From Hyphomicrobiales bacterium (GTDB lineage: Bacteria > Pseudomonadota > Alphaproteobacteria > Rhizobiales > Rhizobiaceae): a stretch of DNA of 39,718 bases. The notes beneath the pieces were generated by a model. The model was given only the letters and a program-made list of their open reading frames with translations. It was not told the DNA's origin and searched no databases. The position numbers and the translations under genes are program-made. Below, in pieces: positions 33,734-39,718 of this stretch. Numbering within the stretch: the stretch's first letter is position 1; the number at the start of each line of letters is the position of its first letter. Where the stretch lies: contig JAPLOZ010000073.1 in NCBI GenBank assembly GCA_026400435.1, positions 1-39,718 of the forward strand, given 5' to 3'.

Positions 33734-34634
33734 GCGTGTCCCCGGAAGGCATGCTGCGGGTCGCCGCCACGAACCAGTGCGGGTGGCGGGCACGAATGAC
33801 CGCCGCCGCGCGCTTGGCGACGTTTCCGGTTTCGAACAGGCCAAAGCAGGTCGCGCCCGAACCGGACATGCGCACGAACCCGGCATCGGCCCGCCGGAGC
33901 GCCGCCTTGGCGGCGGCGATCGCCGGCTCGATGGACTGCGCCGCGTCCTCGAGATCGTTGCGGGTTGTCTCAAGCCAGTTGCGGATGGTGTGGAAATCGA
34001 AGCTTGCGGGCAGCGGCGGCAGCGCCTCGTTGTCCCGCTTCGCAAGGGCGGAAAACACCGCCGGCGTCGAAACCCCGACGCCGGGATTGACCAGCACGAG
34101 GCCAAGCGCAGGCACCCCCGCGATCGGCGACAACTCATCGCCCGTGCCGCGCGCCAGGAGTGGCTGTGCGGCAAGGCACATCGGAAGGTCCGCGCCGAGG
34201 CTGCCGCCGATGCGCGACAGCGCTTGATGCCCGGCGTCCACCTCCCAGAACCGGGCAAGCCCACGCAGCGTAGCCGCCGCGTCGCTCGATCCGCCGCCGA
34301 TGCCGGACGCGATGGGCAGGTTCTTTTCGAGCCTGATCGCGACCGGGCGGCTTGCCGAGGAAGGAAAAGCGGCGCGCAATGCGTCTCGCGCCCTCAGCAC
34401 AAGATTGGTTTCGTCGGTCGGCACGCCTGGAGCATAGGGCCCGGCGATCGAGAACGTGTCGCGGTCGGCTGGCTCAAGCGTGACGCGGTCGCCGAAGCGG
34501 GTAAAGACCGCGAAGCTTTCGAGTGTGTGATAGCCGTCGGCGCGCCTGCCGGTCACATGCAGGGCGAGATTGATCTTAGCCGGCGCGAATTCGACGCGCG
34601 GCGCAGTTTCCTGCAGAACTTCGGAAGCGCTCAG
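33720..34634 (-). CDS. ispE: 4-diphosphocytidyl-2-C-methyl-D-erythritol kinase, probably starting at CTG
   Basis: IspE phosphorylates CDP-methylerythritol in the MEP route to isoprenoids. The GHMP kinase loop PIASGIGGGSSDAAATLRG is intact, as is the region GVSTPAVF near the substrate site. The first ATG/GTG/TTG in frame is GTG 34556, but the universally conserved VEFAPAKINLALHV, with the active-site lysine, is encoded just upstream of it, and the frame stays open well beyond. The best start is CTG 34634: GAAGGA ends six bases before it and it lies 2 bases after the previous gene's stop. That gives 304 residues with the lysine at K20. A start at another non-standard codon or an error in the sequence cannot be excluded. 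It overlaps moaB by 14 bp. Confidence 0.88.
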   Translation of the reverse strand: MSASEVLQETAPRVEFAPAKINLALHVTGRRADGYHTLESFAVFTRFGDRVTLEPADRDTFSIAGPYAPGVPTDETNLVLRARDALRAAFPSSASRPVAIRLEKNLPIASGIGGGSSDAAATLRGLARFWEVDAGHQALSRIGGSLGADLPMCLAAQPLLARGTGDELSPIAGVPALGLVLVNPGVGVSTPAVFSALAKRDNEALPPLPASFDFHTIRNWLETTRNDLEDAAQSIEPAIAAAKAALRRADAGFVRMSGSGATCFGLFETGNVAKRAAAVIRARHPHWFVAATRSMPSGDTHEQD

Positions 34635-34636
34635 GC

Positions 34637-34822
34637 TCAGTCCTTCGCCAGGCGGTATTCGCCGGTCTGGGGGTCCTTGACCAGCGTACCGTTGGCGCCG
34701 GTGGACGCCTGCTTCTCAGCTCGGCGCACCTTGGCTGTCACCCTCTCGGCCTCCTTGACGAAGGAGCGATAGCCGACATAGGCGGCGACGCCGACAAGCG
34801 CGAAAAAGATGATCTGCGGCAT
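34637..34822 (-). CDS. Small single-pass membrane protein of unknown function
   Basis: ATG 34822 is preceded by GGAAGGAG, giving 61 residues; a longer open frame upstream has no ribosome site. One membrane helix (QIIFFALVGVAAYVGYRSF, residues 3-21) is followed by a charged helix (VKEAERVTAKVRRAEKQA) and a DPQTGEYRLAKD tail. Similar small proteins with a KDPVTGEYR-type end are common in Rhizobiales, by recollection; function unknown. The stop (TGA 34639-34637) is 2 bases from the proposed ispE start, so the two genes are coupled. Confidence 0.82.
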   Translation of the reverse strand: MPQIIFFALVGVAAYVGYRSFVKEAERVTAKVRRAEKQASTGANGTLVKDPQTGEYRLAKD

Positions 34823-34918
34823 GCGTCCACTCCTTCCCTCAAAGGCCGGCGTTTTTAGGGCGGACCTGCCGGGCGGCGCCATGATAGCCGTCCCCAGCGA
34901 AAAATTCAAAGGCGTCGT

Positions 34919-35779
34919 TCAAAGGCCGAACCGGCTCCACAGCGCGCGCTCCTCGGCGGCGTCAAACAGCCCGCCGGCTGCCTCCATGGCAAAGTCGGAG
35001 ACCGAGCGGTTGCCCATGAAACCCAGTCGGCGTGCGAAAAAGCCGCGCGGCGGCGAGACGAGGCTGAGCCGGGTCTTCGGCCCGTAGCGGTCCCGCACAA
35101 CCTGGCGCAGGTCGCCCAACGCGTCCACCAGACCGAGGTCCAGGCCCTTCTTTCCGGTCCAGAACAGGCCGGTGAAAAGGTCCGGATCGGCCTTGAGCCG
35201 GGATCCGCGACGCTCCTTGACCAGATCGATGAATGTCTCGTGCACCTCGAGCTGCAAGGCTTTCAGCCTGTCGATATCTTCTTTCTTCTCCGGCTTGAAC
35301 GGGTCGAGCACGGCCTTGTTCTTGCCGGCGGTGTGGACGCGCCGCTCGACGCCGATCTTCCTCAAGAGTTCCGGAAATCCGAAGGAGGACGAAACCACGC
35401 CAATGGAACCGACGATGGACGAGGGATCAGCGATGATCTCGTCGCCCGCCACCGCGATCATGTAGCCGCCGGACGCCGCAACGTCCTCGACGAAGACCAG
35501 AACCTTCTTGTTCTTCTCGTCGGCGAGATCGCGGATTCTCTTGTATATCAATCGCGACTGGACCGGCGATCCGCCCGGCGAGTTGATGGAAAAGGCTACC
35601 GCCGGCGCATCGGCGTAGGCGAAAGCTTTTTCTATCAGGCCAGCAGTCGATGCCAGCGACAGGCTCGGCCTCAACTGGCCGCCGCCGGCCATGATGGTTC
35701 CGTGCAGCCGCACGACCGGGATGGTAACCGCCTGCGAACGCATCGATTTCGGCAACAGGCGGTTCAAAAGTCGTCTCAC
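34919..35779 (-). CDS. sppA: Signal peptide peptidase SppA-like S49 family serine protease
   Basis: GTG 35779 has GGAGG nine bases upstream and gives 286 residues; the frame is open further up but without a ribosome site. The S49 core is clear: SINSPGGSPVQS (residues 64-75), VFVEDVAASGGYMIA with nucleophile S103, and SSIVGSIGVV. The general-base lysine is expected in the AGKNKAVLDPFK segment. Short SppA enzymes form membrane-linked rings that degrade left-over signal peptides. Here the N-terminus is basic with only weak hydrophobicity, so membrane attachment is uncertain; a SohB-like role is possible. Confidence 0.9.
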   Translation of the reverse strand: MRRLLNRLLPKSMRSQAVTIPVVRLHGTIMAGGGQLRPSLSLASTAGLIEKAFAYADAPAVAFSINSPGGSPVQSRLIYKRIRDLADEKNKKVLVFVEDVAASGGYMIAVAGDEIIADPSSIVGSIGVVSSSFGFPELLRKIGVERRVHTAGKNKAVLDPFKPEKKEDIDRLKALQLEVHETFIDLVKERRGSRLKADPDLFTGLFWTGKKGLDLGLVDALGDLRQVVRDRYGPKTRLSLVSPPRGFFARRLGFMGNRSVSDFAMEAAGGLFDAAEERALWSRFGL

Positions 35780-35856
35780 CGGAACGAGCCTCCGCAATGG
35801 TGGATCAGCATGGCATGTAGGCAATCGCACCGCCTTCGCAATGTCGACACGCCTCC

Positions 35857-36636
35857 TCAGTCGCCGAAAAGCGACAGCTTGCCGTTATTGATCGCACCTG
35901 CACGGGCCGAAAATGTGTCGCCCGGTCCGTCGTGGAGTATCAGCGGCGGCATCAGCGACAGCGCGCCGCGTGCCGCGCGCCTGGCGCGCACCACGATACG
36001 GATGGCCGGTTTGTCGGCGCGTGCATGGATCGGCAGGATCTCGGCGGCGCCGAAGCGGCCTGCCATTGCCGCCAGGATTTGCCCCAGCGACACCGGCCGG
36101 GCGATGATCGCCAGCCCGCCGCGCGGCCGCACCACGGCGGCGGCACTCCGGATCCAGGCCTCGAACAGTCCGTCGGCCATCACATGCGCCTGCTGCTTCA
36201 GGGCGTCGGGCGAGGGCCTGTCCCGTGCCGCGTTGAAAGGCGGATTCATGACGACATAGTCGAACGAACCGTCGGCAAGCCCGGCCTTTTCCCTGGCGCG
36301 ACCGGCAAGCGCGACGTCGGCCTCGACCAGAGTGGCGCGTCCGGCAAATTGCGCGTTGCCGGGGTGGTCGAGCGTCAGCCGGGCGAATTGAGCCATCTCG
36401 GGCGCGCTCTCCACAAGCGTGACGGTTGCGCCCTTGCAGCGGGAGGCCGCCGCCAGCCCGGCAGCGCCGGCGCCTGCGCCGAAATCGGCGAGCTTGCCCG
36501 AGAAGTCCGAGGGCAGGGCCGCTGCGAGCATCATCGCGTCGATGCCGGCGCGATGGCCGGTACCCTTGGGCTGCACGAGCCAGAAATCGCCGCGGTGGAA
36601 CGCGTCGGTCGTCTGCCCGGATACTTGTTCGGCCAT
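35857..36636 (-). CDS. TrmN6/YfiC-like adenine N6 methyltransferase
   Basis: The 259-residue protein has a Rossmann methyltransferase core: SAM-binding ADFGAGAGAAGL (residues 50-61), the acidic ribose contact in LVESAPE, and the amino-methyltransferase motif NPPF (131-134). FWLVQPKGTGHRAGIDAMML before the core is typical of YfiC/TrmN6, which makes N6-methyladenosine at position 37 of a valine tRNA in E. coli. Other targets are possible. It lies 12 bp after the DUF2007 gene on the same strand and 77 bp before sppA. Confidence 0.88.
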   Translation of the reverse strand: MAEQVSGQTTDAFHRGDFWLVQPKGTGHRAGIDAMMLAAALPSDFSGKLADFGAGAGAAGLAAASRCKGATVTLVESAPEMAQFARLTLDHPGNAQFAGRATLVEADVALAGRAREKAGLADGSFDYVVMNPPFNAARDRPSPDALKQQAHVMADGLFEAWIRSAAAVVRPRGGLAIIARPVSLGQILAAMAGRFGAAEILPIHARADKPAIRIVVRARRAARGALSLMPPLILHDGPGDTFSARAGAINNGKLSLFGD

Positions 36637-36648
36637 ATAGCGGGAAAC

Positions 36649-36873
36649 TCAGCCTTGCCTGATCTCGTTGGCGATGCCGGCGTCGGCCAGGATCCGCTGC
36701 GCGGCATCGAGATCGTCGTCCATCACCAGGATGCGCCGCGGCAGGATACCGATCGAACCATCCAGCACGCTCATGTTCTGGTCGGCGACCATGCATCCGA
36801 TGCCGGCATCCTTGAGCAGGGATTGCGCAAAGGAAATCACAACCGGGTCGTTGGTTCTGATAAGCTCTTTCAT
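36649..36873 (-). CDS. DUF2007 domain protein
   Basis: This 74-residue protein (MKELIRTNDPVVISFAQSLLKDAGIGCMVADQNMS...) matches the small DUF2007 (putative signal-transducing, GlnB-like fold) family: RTND start, a central VADQNMSVLDGSIGILPRRILV, and an acidic DDDLDAAQRIL helix. Function is unknown. It leads the minus-strand run with the methyltransferase and sppA and is divergent from the polyprenyl synthase, an arrangement common in Rhizobiales. Confidence 0.88.
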   Translation of the reverse strand: MKELIRTNDPVVISFAQSLLKDAGIGCMVADQNMSVLDGSIGILPRRILVMDDDLDAAQRILADAGIANEIRQG

Positions 36874-37204
36874 GCCCGGAATCTTGCAGGTTGCGGGCGG
36901 GAAGTAAATCGCGGCCGCTGCCGCATAAAATCGTGTTGTCGGCTGTAGATGCGTGCCACGCGCCCGCGTCGGTCCCTGGCGTCGCTCGGCCGGTCTCGGG
37001 CGCGCCACATGGCGGCGCCGATGCTGCCGACACGTTACCCGCCGCTGCGCGCGCTGTAGCCCCAATCAGAATAGTTACCGCCGTCCGCGCCAATTCGCCC
37101 CTTGCCGTTCATGCCCCCGCCGCCCTAGAATCGCGTCGGGGCACGTAGCGGTTGCAGGGCCGGGTGCGCAATTTGGTGTGCTGCATATCAGGACGGAGTT
37201 GGCG
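36874..37204. other. 331 bp gene-free gap between DUF2007 and the polyprenyl synthase
   Basis: The gap holds the promoter of the polyprenyl synthase (37102-37131) and presumably one for the DUF2007 gene that I could not place. Frames through it show no family character and no ribosome sites. No repeat or RNA structure stands out. Confidence 0.6.
37102..37131 (+). promoter_or_regulatory. Promoter of the polyprenyl diphosphate synthase gene
   Basis: TTGCCG (37102-37107), an 18 bp spacer and TAGAAT (37126-37131, five of six consensus bases) point to a transcription start near 37138, leaving a 5' UTR of about 67 bases. Confidence 0.6.
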
Positions 37205-38221
37205 GTGGGCGTTGTTCTCAACCTCGAAAATGGCAAGCGCGATCAAGCGTCGATCGCCGATCTGATCGCTCTGACCTTGGCTGACATGGGGCGCGTCAAC
37301 GAATTGATCCTGTCGAAGGCCGGCTCCGACGTCGAGATGATCCCGGAGATCGCCAACCATCTGATTTCGTCCGGTGGCAAGCGCCTGCGCCCCATGGTGA
37401 CGCTCGCCGCCGCCCAGATGTTCGGATACTTCGGCGAAGGGCACGTCAAGCTCGCGACATCCGTCGAATTCATGCACACCGCGACCCTTTTGCACGACGA
37501 CGTGGTCGACGAGAGCGACCTGCGCCGTGGAAAAAAGACGGCGCGCATGATCTGGGGCAACCAGGCGAGCGTGCTCGTCGGCGATTTCCTGCTCGGCCAG
37601 GCGTTCCGCATGATGGTCGATGTCGGCTCGCTCGACGCGCTCGACATTCTGTCGGCCGCCGCATCGATCATCGCCGAAGGCGAAGTCATGCAGCTGGCAG
37701 CCGCCAAGAACCTGGAAACGACCGAGGATGAACACTTTGCCGTGATCAAGGCCAAGACCGCAGCGCTGTTTTCGGCAGCCGCCGAGGTCGGCCCGGTCAT
37801 TGCCGGCGCCTCGCGCAACGACCGCGCGGCGCTTCGCTCCTACGGCATGAATCTCGGGCTTGCCTTCCAGCTGATCGACGATGCGCTCGACTATGGCGGC
37901 TCCAGCAAGGAGCTCGGCAAGAATGTCGGCGACGATTTTCGCGAGGGCAAGGTGACGCTGCCGGTCATCCTCGCCTATCGCCGCGGAACGCCCGTGGAGC
38001 GCAAGTTCTGGAAGGCGGCGATCGAGGACAACCAGACCAGCGACGCTGCCCTGGACAAGGCGATCGGCCTGATGAAGCGGCACCGGGCAATAGCCGACAC
38101 GATCGGCCGCGCGGGGCATTTTGGCGGCATTGCGCGCGACGCGCTCGCCCCTCTCGAGCAGACCCCGCAGAAGGCAGCACTGCTGGATGTGATCGACTTT
38201 TGTATCAGCCGCGTTGCCTGA
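37205..38221 (+). CDS. ispB: Long-chain polyprenyl diphosphate synthase (octaprenyl/decaprenyl)
   Basis: GTG 37205, six bases after GGAG, gives 338 residues (MGVVLNLENGKRDQASIADL...); an open frame reaches further up but lies in the promoter region. The first aspartate-rich motif is DDVVD (D98, D99, D102) in LLHDDVVDESDLRRG, the second is DDALD (D225, D226, D229); SGGKRLRPMV is also present. The enzyme adds isopentenyl units to make the side chain of ubiquinone. Since Rhizobiales mainly use Q-10, the product is probably decaprenyl diphosphate. A small residue (A) two positions before the conserved LLHDD region, as in HTATLLHDD, fits a long chain. Confidence 0.95.
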   Translation: MGVVLNLENGKRDQASIADLIALTLADMGRVNELILSKAGSDVEMIPEIANHLISSGGKRLRPMVTLAAAQMFGYFGEGHVKLATSVEFMHTATLLHDDVVDESDLRRGKKTARMIWGNQASVLVGDFLLGQAFRMMVDVGSLDALDILSAAASIIAEGEVMQLAAAKNLETTEDEHFAVIKAKTAALFSAAAEVGPVIAGASRNDRAALRSYGMNLGLAFQLIDDALDYGGSSKELGKNVGDDFREGKVTLPVILAYRRGTPVERKFWKAAIEDNQTSDAALDKAIGLMKRHRAIADTIGRAGHFGGIARDALAPLEQTPQKAALLDVIDFCISRVA

Positions 38222-38396
38222 TAGAGTGCGATCGGCGAATCTGGCGGCGGCGTGGCCTCGATTGGTATTGCGATGTCACCGCCGCCGACCCAAAAAGGCC
38301 ATGCTTCGGTGACAATGGCCGGTTGCAATTGGAGCGCGACCCGTTTCTGGTGCCAATTCCGGCACGGATGACATGGGCGCGGCGACTGGAAGGACG

Positions 38397-39718
38397 ATGA
38401 TGCGGCTAAAGGGTGGACGCTGGCTTCTCGGGCTGGCTGCGATGTCTGGGCTGATGGTTTGCACATCCGCCCCCGCCGTGCTTGCGTCTCAGTCGGGCGC
38501 ACCCGTCGAGATAAGTTCCTTCTCGGGCGCCTACCTCGCCGCACGCATCGCCGAGGTCGACAACGATCTCGATGATGCCGTCATCTACTACCGCAAGGCG
38601 CTCGACTACGACCCCGACAACCAGGTGCTTCAGCAGAGTCTGATGCTGGCGCTGGTTTCTGAAGGGCGCTTCGACGAGGCGCTTCCCTATGCCCGCAAGC
38701 TCAAGGACTTTCCCGACGTCGAGCAACTGGCGCGCCTCGCTTTGGCGATCGACGACTTCCGCAAGAAGGACTACCGGGCCGCCGAGAACGGGCTGACAGT
38801 CGACGAGGAGTCCGATCTCGATGGGCTGATCGCCAAGGTGATGATCGCCTGGGCAAAGCTCGGACGCGACGACAAGAGCGGCGCCATTGCGACGCTCGAC
38901 GAACTCGCTGGCCCAGACTGGTACAAGCTGTTCGTCGCCTACAGCAGGGGCCTCATCGCCGAACAGGCGGGCATGACCAAGGAGGCGGACGACGCCTACC
39001 AGTCCGCCGTCGACGACGCTGCCGCCGGCAGCGCCGCTCCGGACGCTTGGCTGCGTGCGGCCGAAGCCTATGCCGGCTTTCTTGCCCGGCAGGGCAAGAA
39101 GGATGCCGCGCTGGCGGTGCTGGACAAGGCCGACGAGTTTTCTCCCGGCCGGCTGCCCATCATGGACCTGCGCGAGCGCATTTCGAAGGGCGATCCGGTC
39201 GTGCGCATCGTCTCCAGCCCTTCCGAGGGGGCCAGCGAACTTCTTCTAGCGCTTGGCAGCGCACTCAACCGGAGCGGCGGAGAATCCTTCGTCCGCCTCT
39301 ATCTCCAGTATGCTCTGGCGCTGAAGCCCGGGAGCGATGCGGTGCTGATCCAACTCGCCGGCGTCGCCGAACAGCAGCAGGACGCCGAACTGGCAATCGA
39401 CCTTTACAAGCGCATCCCGGCGTCCTCCCCGCTGCGGAGAGTGTCGCAGCTGCAGCTCGGCCTGAATCTTGCCGATCTCGACCGCCGCGACGAGGCGATC
39501 GCGCAGCTCAAGGTGCTTGTCGACGAGAATCCCGACGACATGCGCGGCTACCTCGCTCTCGGCGGGGTCTATGCCTCCAAGGAAGACTATGCCGGCGCGG
39601 CCCAGGTCTATGACCGTGCCGTCGAGCGGCTTGAAAGCAACAGGTTCTCCGCACCCAACGATCCTCGTTCGGCCGGCAACTGGAACATCTACTACCAGCG
39701 CGGCATCGCCTATGAGCG
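38397..39718 (+). CDS. Secreted tetratricopeptide-repeat protein, C-terminus cut off by window edge
   Basis: The frame is open from ATG 38397 (GGAAGGA just upstream; a second ATG follows at 38400) to the end, 440 codons so far. MMRLKGGRWLLGLAAMSGLMV...AVLAS is a signal peptide with cleavage near residue 31. The rest is helical with several TPR units, for example AARIAEVDNDLDDAVIYYRKALDYDPDN, and again EDYAGAAQVYDRAVERLESN near the edge. Such proteins of about 570-600 residues are usual in Rhizobiales next to ispB; they probably act as periplasmic scaffolds. No enzyme motif is visible. Confidence 0.88.
   Translation, partial: MMRLKGGRWLLGLAAMSGLMVCTSAPAVLASQSGAPVEISSFSGAYLAARIAEVDNDLDDAVIYYRKALDYDPDNQVLQQSLMLALVSEGRFDEALPYARKLKDFPDVEQLARLALAIDDFRKKDYRAAENGLTVDEESDLDGLIAKVMIAWAKLGRDDKSGAIATLDELAGPDWYKLFVAYSRGLIAEQAGMTKEADDAYQSAVDDAAAGSAAPDAWLRAAEAYAGFLARQGKKDAALAVLDKADEFSPGRLPIMDLRERISKGDPVVRIVSSPSEGASELLLALGSALNRSGGESFVRLYLQYALALKPGSDAVLIQLAGVAEQQQDAELAIDLYKRIPASSPLRRVSQLQLGLNLADLDRRDEAIAQLKVLVDENPDDMRGYLALGGVYASKEDYAGAAQVYDRAVERLESNRFSAPNDPRSAGNWNIYYQRGIAYE

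Noticed and set aside
35885..37093. Open frame of about 400 codons on the minus strand
   Set aside because: It overlaps the TrmN6-like and DUF2007 genes in another frame and shows no domain.

Overview
The window is chromosomal DNA of an alphaproteobacterium, most likely a Mesorhizobium-like member of the Rhizobiales. The reasons are the high GC content, an F0 ATP synthase operon (atpI-B-E-F'-F) without the F1 genes, a BacA/SbmA-type peptide transporter, two copies of a rhizobial intergenic palindrome whose core is CCGAAAAGTGG, and the order moaB-ispE-(small membrane protein)-sppA-methyltransferase-DUF2007 / polyprenyl synthase. I see no rRNA, tRNA, CRISPR array, phage or insertion sequence. 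The taxonomic call is inference from gene order and families.

Left part (1-14720) is accessory metabolism. A catabolic-looking cluster (1-9629) holds a Tat-exported peptide/opine-type binding protein (cut by the window edge), two related phytoene-desaturase-like FAD oxidoreductases on either side of a PF04199 cyclase (metal hydrolase), a MarR regulator, and an overlapping iorA/iorB-like pair for an arylpyruvate (indolepyruvate) ferredoxin oxidoreductase. The substrate is unknown; an indolic or aromatic 2-oxoacid route is a reasonable guess. Next come a SorC-type sugar regulator with an apparently leaderless promoter, a bifunctional class II aldolase/short-chain dehydrogenase, and a divergent MFS exporter/MerR pair that shares a SoxR-box-like palindrome.

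Middle part (14816-20942) is the most interesting block. A ribose-type ABC importer (ATPase, permease, Tat-exported binding protein) is divergent from mtnK (5-methylthioribose kinase) and mtnA (methylthioribose-1-phosphate isomerase). The gap between them has a perfect 13+3+13 bp inverted repeat, and each arm contains a consensus TTGACA -35 box for one of the two operons. This looks like a dedicated uptake and phosphorylation system for 5-methylthioribose or 5-deoxyribose. The rest of the usual methionine salvage pathway (mtnB/C/D) is not here, and the aldolase/dehydrogenase 6 kb upstream is a candidate to finish a DHAP-type shunt.

Right part (21039-39718) is mostly housekeeping: a YffB/ArsC-like protein, sbmA/bacA, a NodB-fold deacetylase with a changed first motif, a YfgM-like protein with der, a SleB-type cell wall hydrolase, the F0 operon with promoter and terminator, rnhB, a PA0069-type radical SAM protein, a short glycosyltransferase, moaB, ispE (whose conserved N-terminus lies upstream of every ATG/GTG/TTG), a small membrane protein, sppA, a TrmN6-like methyltransferase, a DUF2007 protein, the long-chain polyprenyl diphosphate synthase, and the first 440 codons of a secreted TPR protein.
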